Positions 8,096 to 14,505 of a stretch of DNA of 21,454 bases are shown here, one piece after another; position 1 is the stretch's first letter; every line of letters starts with the position of its first letter. The notes under the pieces are model-generated. The model ran no database searches. It saw only the letters and a program-made list of their open reading frames with translations, and was not told the origin of the DNA. The position numbers and the translations under genes were made by a program. The DNA comes from Thermoanaerobaculia bacterium (GTDB taxonomy: Bacteria; Acidobacteriota; Thermoanaerobaculia; Multivoradales; UBA5704), in NCBI GenBank assembly GCA_025937035.1, contig JAICSG010000006.1, forward strand, positions 1 to 21,454, in the 5' to 3' direction.

Positions 8096-8459
8096 GGAGA
8101 AGCCTGCTCCGCCTTGGAGAAGCCTCTCCGTCTTGGAGAAGCCGGCTCTGGTCTGGAGACATCGCGCCGGACCGGAGAAGCTTCTCTGCTCTGGAGAAGC
8201 TGAATCCGCTCTGGAGAAGCCGCGCCACGCTGGCGAAGCCGATCCGGGCCGGAGAAGCCGATTCTGGCGCGGAGACGCCGCGCCATCCTGGAGAAGCCGA
8301 CTTTGCCTTGGAGAATTCGCGCCGGGGCGGAGACGCTGACTTTGCCGTGGAGATTCCCTGCCATGCTGGAGAAGCTGACTCCGGCCCGGAGACGCCGCGC
8401 CGGGCTGGAGAAGCTTCTCCGTGCTGGAGACGCCGGCTCCGCCCTGGAGAAGCCGCGCC
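8096..8459. repeat. Degenerate tandem array of ~19 units of alternating 19 and 20 bp
   Basis: GGAGA (once GGCGA) recurs at 8096, 8116, 8135, 8155, 8174, 8193, 8213, 8232, 8251, 8271, 8290, 8310, 8329, 8349, 8368, 8388, 8407, 8426 and 8446. The intervals are all 19 or 20 bp, mean 19.4, and mostly alternate. The 20-bp units approximate GGAGAAGCCGACTCCGNCCT. Many of the 19-bp units approximate GGAGAAGCCGCGCCGNGCT. The first 9 bases are conserved and the second half varies, mostly by transitions. The array fills most of the 7940-8490 gap. The 110 bp between the upstream gene start and the left boundary repeat show nothing further. Open frames run through it on both strands because a 39-bp pair equals 13 codons, but I do not regard them as genes. 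Function is unknown. Confidence 0.9.
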
Positions 8460-8484
8460 GTGCCAGCGGTAAACCCGCTGGCAC
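8460..8484. repeat. Right boundary inverted repeat, also 3' stem-loop of the protease gene
   Basis: GTGCCAGCGG, a 5-nt loop, then CCGCTGGCAC: a perfect 10-bp stem. It begins right after the last array unit and ends 6 nt before the protease stop codon, so it is the first structure in the 3' untranslated region of that minus-strand gene. There is no T-run. It may end or protect the transcript, or mark the array edge. Confidence 0.7.
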
Positions 8485-8490
8485 AGGCTC

Positions 8491-9993
8491 TTATGGCACC
8501 ACCGTCACCGTGACGCCGTCCAGGCTCCAGGCGGCGTTGTTGTCCTGATAAGCGTCCTTGGGATCGCGCAGGAAATAGGCGAGGGAATAGGCTCCGGCAG
8601 GAGTCCCGCGGGGGACCTTGAGATTCTTCAGCTTCACCTGCAGGGTGCCGCCGGACGGGATCCTGCCGCGGACCGTGGCCCGCTGGAGCAGCACGGCCCC
8701 CTCGAAGCTGAGCCGCTCCGGCGCCAGGTAGACCTCCACGACAGGATTGACCAGCGGCACCGTGCCGACGTTCTCGATCTTGATCGGTCCGGCCAGGCTG
8801 AAGGCGCCGCCGGCCCGGACCGTCGAGGGGGACGGGGTGGCCGTCTGGTAGTCCGGAATGATGGTGATGACCTGGCCCGGCACGGTGACGTAGGAGCTGA
8901 TCAGCCCGTCGTGGATCGCGACTCCGGGAGGGAAGGCGCGGCGCACGGCGGCGGTGTCGTCCGCGAACAACTCGCCCACCCAGTACTGCCGGGGCTTGTA
9001 ATTCATCACCGAGTCCCACGTCACCTTGGCCCCGTCGTCGAAAGGGTGGTTCAGCCCCCAGACGTGGCCCAACTCGTGGAGGACGGCCTCCTTGAAGGCA
9101 TAGATCTTGTCCTGGCCGCCCGTCGCCGCCAGGTCGTCCAGCGTCCAGCTCTTGTGGGGATTGAACGCGACGTCGGCCTCGACGAGGATGCCCCCCTCGC
9201 GGCGCGCGAAGGTGACCCCCACGACCCCCTCTCCCAGGTCGGTCCAGTCATAGCCGAACTGTCTCTTCATCGTTGCGTCGTTGGGAAAGCCGACCATGTC
9301 CGAGACGCCGTTGTTGTAGGCCCAGGTGGGGGACGGCGGGTCCAGGGCCCGAAACAGGTCGCCGCCGTAGCGGTTCCAATAGGCCATCTCATACTGGTCC
9401 CAGGGCGCGAACGGCGAGTCGGTAAGCGGATTCACCACCACCGGCCGCGGCGCCAGCTCGTGATAGAGGAACTTGTCGGGGCTCCAGGTCTTCTCCGGCA
9501 GCGTGGGGTCGGCGGGCTGTTCAGGGCGCCGCGTCAGGGGGACCCGTTCCGCCAGGGAGCGCACGGCTTGTACCAAGGCATCGGGGGGCTCGCGGAAGGC
9601 GCCCTGCCCGGCACCGGTGACCGGCGTGAGGGTGGGATGGTCGAGATCGCCGAGGAAGAGCAGGTAGCGGGCCCCGGCGGCGAGGCGCACCGAGATACAG
9701 GTGTCGTCCGAGATCGTCCCCAGGGTGCCGCCGGGGACGGTGAGGGTGATCCGGTCCGGAGCCGCCCCGCGCAGGCGCTCCTCGACGCGCAGCGTGTAGT
9801 CGGTGAGGATCAGGGTGCGCGGCCCGTTCCAGCGGCTCGCGAGCCCCTCGACCGTGGCGGCCACGATGTTGGGAGAGGCCGCCGTGATCTCGCGGACGCT
9901 CATCCGCTCGACGTGGGCGCTCAGGACCGGGGGTGAGACGGAGACCGCGAGACCCAGGCAGAAGACCATCGTGGCGCAGGGCTTCCAAGCCAT
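8491..9993 (-). CDS. Secreted metzincin zinc metalloprotease with C-terminal CARDB-like domain
   Basis: The protein has 500 residues. The ATG is preceded by AAAGGAGCC at 7-nt spacing. A Sec signal peptide (residues 1 to about 26, ending VLSAHV) is visible. The catalytic signature HELGHVWGLNH (306-316) is the metzincin HExxHxxGxxH motif. It is followed by SVMNY with the Met-turn at M330, as in matrixin-like (M10) peptidases. The C-terminal 120 residues (GGAFSLAGPIKIENVGT, then SGGTLQVKLKNLKVPRGTP) look like a CARDB/immunoglobulin-like adhesion domain of a type common on exported enzymes. It probably cleaves extracellular protein; the substrate is unknown. The 3' end abuts the hairpin and repeat array. 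It is divergent from the ChaN-PDZ gene. Confidence 0.9.
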   Translation of the reverse strand: MAWKPCATMVFCLGLAVSVSPPVLSAHVERMSVREITAASPNIVAATVEGLASRWNGPRTLILTDYTLRVEERLRGAAPDRITLTVPGGTLGTISDDTCISVRLAAGARYLLFLGDLDHPTLTPVTGAGQGAFREPPDALVQAVRSLAERVPLTRRPEQPADPTLPEKTWSPDKFLYHELAPRPVVVNPLTDSPFAPWDQYEMAYWNRYGGDLFRALDPPSPTWAYNNGVSDMVGFPNDATMKRQFGYDWTDLGEGVVGVTFARREGGILVEADVAFNPHKSWTLDDLAATGGQDKIYAFKEAVLHELGHVWGLNHPFDDGAKVTWDSVMNYKPRQYWVGELFADDTAAVRRAFPPGVAIHDGLISSYVTVPGQVITIIPDYQTATPSPSTVRAGGAFSLAGPIKIENVGTVPLVNPVVEVYLAPERLSFEGAVLLQRATVRGRIPSGGTLQVKLKNLKVPRGTPAGAYSLAYFLRDPKDAYQDNNAAWSLDGVTVTVVP

Positions 9994-10077
9994 GGACAGG
10001 CTCCTTTCGAAAGAGCCCTCCGGTCTCGGGTCCTCCGGCTCCGAAGACGGCAGGCTGCCAAAAAAACAGCAGCCCCG

Positions 10078-10105
10078 ATTCTACTCTGAATCCGGAGAGT
10101 ACAAT
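10078..10105. promoter_or_regulatory. Divergent -10 boxes for the protease and ChaN-PDZ genes
   Basis: On the plus strand TACAAT (10100-10105) ends 10 nt before the ATG at 10116, giving a leader of only a few nucleotides. On the minus strand TAGAAT (complement of 10078-10083) would give the protease gene a leader of about 75 nt carrying its ribosome site. The -35 boxes are poor for both. Confidence 0.4.
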
Positions 10106-10115
10106 CCAGACCGCC

Positions 10116-11333
10116 ATGTCCGCCCAAAGAGCCCTGCTCTTCCTCCTCCTCCCCCTCCTGCTCGCCGCCACCCTCCACGCCCAGGAGAAGACCCTCCACC
10201 TCGCGATCGGCGATCCGGCCCGCAAGGATAAGGAGGCTCCGGTGGTGCTCGACGGCATCACGGATACGCGGACCGGCGAGGTGATCACCCCCTCCGAGCT
10301 GCCGAAGCGGCTGGCGGGCGCGCGCCTGGTGCTGGTGGGGGAGAGCCATACGGACATGGACTACCACCTCTGCGAGCTCCGCGTCCTCCAGGAGCTGGCG
10401 GGCGCGGGCCGGCCGGTTCTGGTGGGGCTGGAGATGTACCCCTATCCCGAGCAGCGGTTCCTGGATGATTGGGTGAACGGCCGGCTCACCGAGGAGGCGT
10501 TCCTTCGAGACTCCCGCTGGTATGAAAACTGGGGCTACAACTGGCTCTACTATCGCGACATCTTCCTCTTCGCCCGCGAGCACAAGCTGCGCATGGTCGC
10601 CCTCAACGCGCCCCGGGACGTGGTCACCGCGGTGCGCAAAAAAGGTTTCAAAAACCTGACCCCCGAGGAAGCGGCCCACATCCCCGCCGACATCGATACG
10701 TCGAGCCCCGAGCACCGCGTGCTGTTCAAGTCCTATTTCGAGGGGGGCGGCGATCCGCTCCACTCCGGCATGACCGACGCGCAGTGGGACGCGATGATCG
10801 CCGCCCAGTCCACCTGGGACGCCACCATGGCCTTCCACGCCGTCCAGGCGCTCCAGGAGCCGGGTGGGCGGGACGCGGTGATGGTGGTGCTCGTCGGCTC
10901 CGGCCACGTGGTCTACGGGCTCGGCATTCAATATCAGGCCGCCCGCCATTTCCAGGGGAAGATCGCGACCGTGGTCCCCGTCAACGTCCGCGACGGCGAG
11001 GGGCATGAGGTCAAAACGGTCCAGGCTTCCTACGCTGATTTCATCTGGGGCGTGCCGGCGCAGACCGATCCGCTCTACCCTTCCCTGGGCCTCTCCACCA
11101 ATCCGGTGGAAGGGGAGAAGGCGCTGAAGGTCATCCTCGTCTCCGAGAAGACTCCCGCGGCGAAGGCCGGTGTCCAGGTGGGGGATGTGATCGTCTCTCT
11201 CGACGGCACGACCGTGCCCGACAGGGAGACGCTGAACCGTCTGATCGCCGCCAAGCGGTGGGGCGACGAGGCGGCGCTGACGGTGAGGCGGGGGAGCGAG
11301 ACGAAGACGCTGCGGGTGATCCTGCGGCGGTGA
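10116..11333 (+). CDS. ChaN/Tiki-superfamily protein fused to a C-terminal PDZ domain
   Basis: The protein has 405 residues with a Sec signal peptide (MSAQRALLFLLLPLLLAATL, cleaved near HAQ). The ChaN/DUF399 domain follows, with LVLVGESHTD (E76, H78), LVGLEMYPYPEQ and the second conserved site VLVGSGH (H264). These are the residues shared by the haem-binding ChaN and the Tiki/TraB metalloprotease fold. A PDZ domain covers about residues 330-403 (ALKVILVSEKTPAAKAGVQV, GDVIVSLDG). It acts outside the cytoplasm. Iron/haem handling or proteolysis are both possible, and the PDZ suggests binding of peptide C-termini. No Shine-Dalgarno site lies at proper spacing, consistent with a near-leaderless transcript. 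It is the divergent partner of the secreted protease. Confidence 0.88.
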   Translation: MSAQRALLFLLLPLLLAATLHAQEKTLHLAIGDPARKDKEAPVVLDGITDTRTGEVITPSELPKRLAGARLVLVGESHTDMDYHLCELRVLQELAGAGRPVLVGLEMYPYPEQRFLDDWVNGRLTEEAFLRDSRWYENWGYNWLYYRDIFLFAREHKLRMVALNAPRDVVTAVRKKGFKNLTPEEAAHIPADIDTSSPEHRVLFKSYFEGGGDPLHSGMTDAQWDAMIAAQSTWDATMAFHAVQALQEPGGRDAVMVVLVGSGHVVYGLGIQYQAARHFQGKIATVVPVNVRDGEGHEVKTVQASYADFIWGVPAQTDPLYPSLGLSTNPVEGEKALKVILVSEKTPAAKAGVQVGDVIVSLDGTTVPDRETLNRLIAAKRWGDEAALTVRRGSETKTLRVILRR

Positions 11334-11364
11334 TGCCCGCGGGCTATGCCGTCCGGAGCTCGAT

Positions 11365-12213
11365 CTATCGCCGCCGCCAGACTTCCAGCCGGTCATCGAT
11401 CCCGGGCCATCTCGGGATGTCCACGACCTGGATGCGGGTGAAGCCAGTCGCCAGCTCAGCATAAAACTGCGGCGTGCCAGCGTCCCGCCCCTCATCGCCC
11501 ACATAGATGACCGTCTGTCCCTTGTAGGCGCGCAAGGCTCGCAAGGCGACATCCGAGTTGAAGGGAGGCCAGCAGAGGAACAACGTCCGGTCCGGATGCC
11601 GGCTGATGATATCGAGATCGGCCCTTATGACATTGAAAAACATGCCGGGCTGACGATGCCAACTGTTGGCCCCATCCCTGTCCGGAGGGATCGGATCGAA
11701 GGCGATGATGTCGGCGCCCTGCGCGGCCGCGAGGGCGGCCCAGTACCCCCGGCCCGCTCCGGCCTCGATCAGCGGGGAGTGCTTGACCAGGGTGTCGATC
11801 GCCTCCGGGCTCGGGATGGCCCAGGCGTACGTTTCACAGTAGGCGTGTCTCCGTTTCAGCAATTGGATGAAGCGCACCACGTTCGGTCCGTCGATGACGT
11901 GGCCGTAGAATTTCTGCAGCGAGAGCTCGAAGTTGGCGGGATTCCACAGCATGGTGTACCAGCTGTAGAGCAGGAGCCGGCGCAACGACTCGGCGTCCAG
12001 GCTCTCGAACCAACGGAACGAATCCGCTTCTTTTTCATAAATCTTATAAAGCGTGTTCTCCAGAGGAACGGCCGGCCGCTGGTTTGCCGCGGGGAGAGAG
12101 GGAGAGGAGCCGCCCGGAACCGGTATCGAGCTCTGGCCCCTCTTCAGGCAGCAGTGCTTGTGCTTCTTCCCGCTCCCGCAAGGACACGGATCATTTCGGC
12201 CGGGATGGGTCAT
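11365..12213 (-). CDS. SEC-C zinc motif fused to a class I methyltransferase-like domain
   Basis: This is a 282-residue cytoplasmic protein. Residues 10-22 (CPCGSGKKHKHCC) form a SEC-C zinc-binding motif, CxCx8CC, like the C-terminus of SecA, here placed at the very N-terminus. After a Pro/Ser-rich linker comes a helical part. It is followed by a Rossmann-like SAM-binding pattern with LIEAGAGRGYW (148-158), the acidic IIAFDP (169-174), and LFLCWPPF (211-218), which resembles methyltransferase motif IV. Similar domains of unknown substrate occur in bacteria and eukaryotes. The start ATG has only a weak GAG upstream. Base composition is lower in GC than its neighbours. It converges on the ChaN-PDZ gene. 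Methyl transfer is inference; the acceptor is unknown. Confidence 0.75.
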   Translation of the reverse strand: MTHPGRNDPCPCGSGKKHKHCCLKRGQSSIPVPGGSSPSLPAANQRPAVPLENTLYKIYEKEADSFRWFESLDAESLRRLLLYSWYTMLWNPANFELSLQKFYGHVIDGPNVVRFIQLLKRRHAYCETYAWAIPSPEAIDTLVKHSPLIEAGAGRGYWAALAAAQGADIIAFDPIPPDRDGANSWHRQPGMFFNVIRADLDIISRHPDRTLFLCWPPFNSDVALRALRAYKGQTVIYVGDEGRDAGTPQFYAELATGFTRIQVVDIPRWPGIDDRLEVWRRR

Positions 12214-12238
12214 GGTCGGTGAGCTCGCGCGCCGGCCT

Positions 12239-12244
12239 AGTATA
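12239..12244 (-). promoter_or_regulatory. Possible -10 box of the SEC-C gene
   Basis: TATACT on the minus strand lies 25 nt before the ATG at 12213. It is a good match to TATAAT, without a clear -35 box. Confidence 0.3.
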
Positions 12245-12313
12245 TGTCAGTCCACAAGGCCATCTACACCAAGGCGCGGACGCGGGAGTGGGGCCGCCGA
12301 TTAGTCTGAGCAA

Positions 12314-12341
12314 TTGTTGAAATCGCGCCGCGAGATATTAT
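12314..12341 (+). promoter_or_regulatory. Candidate promoter of the haloperoxidase gene
   Basis: TTGTTG (12314-12319), a 16-bp spacer, and TATTAT (12336-12341) fit a sigma-70-type promoter. It would give a leader of about 205 nt before the ATG at 12554. It lies in the 340-bp gap between the SEC-C gene and the haloperoxidase gene, which otherwise holds only the leader stem-loops. Confidence 0.45.
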
Positions 12342-12364
12342 CCGTTCAAGCGGATGAGCGCTTC

Positions 12365-12532
12365 GGAAATGTCCCATTTCCCACCGAACCCCGCACCCAT
12401 GAGGTAAGATGGGCTAGCGTTTCTCTAGCTGTCGGGAAATAGCGGAAACCCCCGCGGCGAGATCGGCCAGGATCTCACCGGGGGGAGGACGTCTCTTTAG
12501 AAGTCGTGACGTCCAGAGATCTGAGCTTCTAA
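12365..12532 (+). promoter_or_regulatory. Structured leader with three inverted repeats
   Basis: Three stems follow the candidate promoter. GGAAATG/CATTTCC (12365-12381) has a 3-nt loop. CCCCG plus GAGATC pair with GATCTC plus CGGGG (12450-12483) around a short internal loop. TTAGAAG/CTTCTAA (12497-12532) ends 8 nt before the ribosome site GGAGAG at 12541. The layout suggests translational control or attenuation of the haloperoxidase gene. I recognise no known riboswitch class. Confidence 0.4.
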
Positions 12533-12553
12533 CCACTACAGGAGAGCAGTCGG

Positions 12554-14338
12554 ATGTCAACCAACCCAAATGACCGTCTCAGCAGTTCTACGGAGCAGAC
12601 CCCGGAAGTGGATTTGTCCGGCGTCAGCCGCCGCAAGTTCCTCGGCGGCCTCGGCGGCGCCGCCGCCGCCGCCATGGCGTCCGGCGTGCTCGGCGCCGCC
12701 GCCCTGGAGCCCGCCGCGGAGGCCGCGGCCGTCACCGATCTGGCGGCCGAGGCGCATTCGGTCTCGCCCGGCGACGCCCGGCGCAAGGCCGCCTGGCAGC
12801 TCCGCAAGTCGATGGCCGACTACTGGTATAGCAAGGGTGCCGGCGTCCACCCGACCAACGGCGACGAGGAGCGTTACGACAGCAAGATCGGCAACTACTC
12901 CAAGAGCATGCGGCACAACGCCTTCGGCGAGGTCGACGTGGACGACTACAACAGCCTGTTGAAGGCCGTCCAGTCCGGCAGGGCGGCGGATTACGACAGC
13001 ATGGGCCTCGCGCCCGGTGCCCGCAAGCAGGGCAACCCGCAGTGCGGCCTGGCCTTCGACATGGAGGCGGTCGACGCTCAGGGCGCGGCGGTGCCCCCGC
13101 CCCCGGCGCTGGCCAGCAAGGAGATCGCCGGCGAGATCGTCGAGCATTACTGGCAGGCGCTGCTGCGCGACACCAACTTCCTCGATTACGACACCTCGCC
13201 GGTCGCGGCGAAGGCGATCGCCGACCTCAACGCCTTCGGCGACGACTTCAAGGGCCCCAAGCGGAACGGCAAGGTCACGGCCCAGACCCTGTTCCGCGAC
13301 ATCGCCCCCGGCACCGGCATCGGTCCCTACATCTCGCAGCTCATGTGGCTCGATACCCCGTTCGGCGCCGAGTTTGTCGAGCGTAAGATCTGGACCCTGA
13401 AGCCGGGCTCGGACCACGTACAGACCTTCAGCGAGTGGCTGGCGGTCCAGAACGGCACGGTGCCCGGGAAGCAGGCGTTTCTCGGCGAGCGGCGCTACAT
13501 CGTCAACGGCCGTGACCTCGCGGCCTGGGTGCACGTCGACGTCCTCTTCCAGGCCTATTTCAACGCCTGCCTGATCCTGATCACGCCGCCGGACGGCTCG
13601 GACGTCGGCGGCGGCATCGGCTGCCCGCTCAACCCCGGCAACCCCTACCTCAACAACCCGACGCAGGAAGGCTTCGGCACTTTCGGCGCGCCCGCCGTCA
13701 AGGCCCTGATGTGCGAGGTCGCCTCGCGCGCCCTCAAGGCCAGTTGGCACAAGAAGTGGCAGGTCCACCGCCGCCTGCGGCCCGAGCAGTACGCCGGCCG
13801 CGTCGAGGTGCAGCTCAACCAGGACAAGGGCCGCTACGACGGCATCCTGCACCCGAGCCTCTTCAATGCCTCGGTGCTCGACGACGTCGAGTCCCACAAC
13901 CAGGGGAGCTTCCTGCTGCCGATCGCGTTCCCCGAGGGGTCGCCGACTCACCCGTCCTACACCGCCGGCCACGCCACGGTGGCGGGCGCCTGCGTCACGG
14001 TCCTCAAGGCGCTCTTCGATACCGAGAACCGCAACATCCCGAACCCGGTGGTCCCCGTCGCGGACGGCTCGGAGCTGGTGCCCTACACCGGCGCGCCGCT
14101 CACCATCGAGGGTGAGCTCAACAAGCTCGCCTCCAACATCGCCACCGGCCGCAACATCGCCGGCATGCACTGGCGAAGCGACGCCTACGCGTCCCTGCGT
14201 CTCGGCCAGAAGGTGGCCGTCAGCCTCCTGCAGGAGCAGACCAAGATCCACAACGAGACGAAGCCGTTCTACGTCTTCCGCGGCTTCGACGGCGAGCGGA
14301 TCGTCGTCCGCGACGGCGGCGTCTTCGACACCGTCTAG
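12554..14338 (+). CDS. Vanadium-dependent haloperoxidase, Tat-exported
   Basis: The protein has 594 residues from an ATG 7 nt after GGAGAG. The N-terminus carries a twin-arginine signal (SRRKFLGGLGG, then an Ala-rich hydrophobic stretch), so it is exported folded, as expected for a cofactor enzyme. Vanadate-site residues appear in the order and spacing of algal-type bromoperoxidases: K401 and R409 in KKWQVHRRLRP, H466 and H473 in HPSYTAGHA, and R533 and H539 in GRNIAGMHW. From family knowledge it uses H2O2 to oxidise bromide or chloride (or iodide) to the hypohalous acid. One odd point: the Ser that usually precedes Gly-His in SGH is Ala471 here. The gene stands alone between a structured leader and a strong terminator. 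Confidence 0.93.
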   Translation: MSTNPNDRLSSSTEQTPEVDLSGVSRRKFLGGLGGAAAAAMASGVLGAAALEPAAEAAAVTDLAAEAHSVSPGDARRKAAWQLRKSMADYWYSKGAGVHPTNGDEERYDSKIGNYSKSMRHNAFGEVDVDDYNSLLKAVQSGRAADYDSMGLAPGARKQGNPQCGLAFDMEAVDAQGAAVPPPPALASKEIAGEIVEHYWQALLRDTNFLDYDTSPVAAKAIADLNAFGDDFKGPKRNGKVTAQTLFRDIAPGTGIGPYISQLMWLDTPFGAEFVERKIWTLKPGSDHVQTFSEWLAVQNGTVPGKQAFLGERRYIVNGRDLAAWVHVDVLFQAYFNACLILITPPDGSDVGGGIGCPLNPGNPYLNNPTQEGFGTFGAPAVKALMCEVASRALKASWHKKWQVHRRLRPEQYAGRVEVQLNQDKGRYDGILHPSLFNASVLDDVESHNQGSFLLPIAFPEGSPTHPSYTAGHATVAGACVTVLKALFDTENRNIPNPVVPVADGSELVPYTGAPLTIEGELNKLASNIATGRNIAGMHWRSDAYASLRLGQKVAVSLLQEQTKIHNETKPFYVFRGFDGERIVVRDGGVFDTV

Positions 14339-14363
14339 CGGGTCCGCCCGCTTCTCCCTCCCA

Positions 14364-14396
14364 GGCCGTCCGGTTTCCACCGGGCGGCCTTTTTTT
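14364..14396 (+). terminator. Intrinsic terminator of the haloperoxidase gene
   Basis: GGCCGTCCGG and CCGGGCGGCC form a 10-bp stem with one T-G pair and a 6- to 7-nt loop, followed by seven Ts (14390-14396). It begins 25 nt after the stop codon. It is the clearest terminator in the window. Confidence 0.9.
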
Positions 14397-14409
14397 ACAT
14401 TTCTTACAT

Positions 14410-14439
14410 TTGACGGCCCCGTCGCCCCTGCGCTATATC
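14410..14439 (+). promoter_or_regulatory. Promoter of the Asp-box protein gene
   Basis: TTGACG (14410-14415), an 18-bp spacer, and TATATC (14434-14439) give a predicted leader of about 60 nt containing GGGGGAGA before the ATG at 14506. It lies directly after the preceding terminator. Confidence 0.6.
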
Positions 14440-14505
14440 GCGGTGGGATGTCGTTCTGCCCGCTTCCTTCAACTTTCTGGACTTTCGCGAACGGGGGAGA
14501 ATCAC

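Noticed and set aside
8096..8459. CRISPR array
   Set aside because: Repeats are only ~9 conserved bases with a 19-20-bp period, the intervening bases are themselves similar between units, and no cas gene is present.
8068..8484. A TIGR-Tas guide array as a firm call
   Set aside because: The dimeric ~39-bp spacing is only roughly similar; there are no box C/D-like repeats, the presumed spacers are not clearly unique, and no Tas-like gene lies in the window.
7949..9019. Long open frames through the repeat array on both strands (13-residue periodic peptides)
   Set aside because: A 39-bp period equals 13 codons, so any frame without a stop in one unit stays open. Frames are open on both strands, overlap the protease gene out of frame, and lack ribosome sites.
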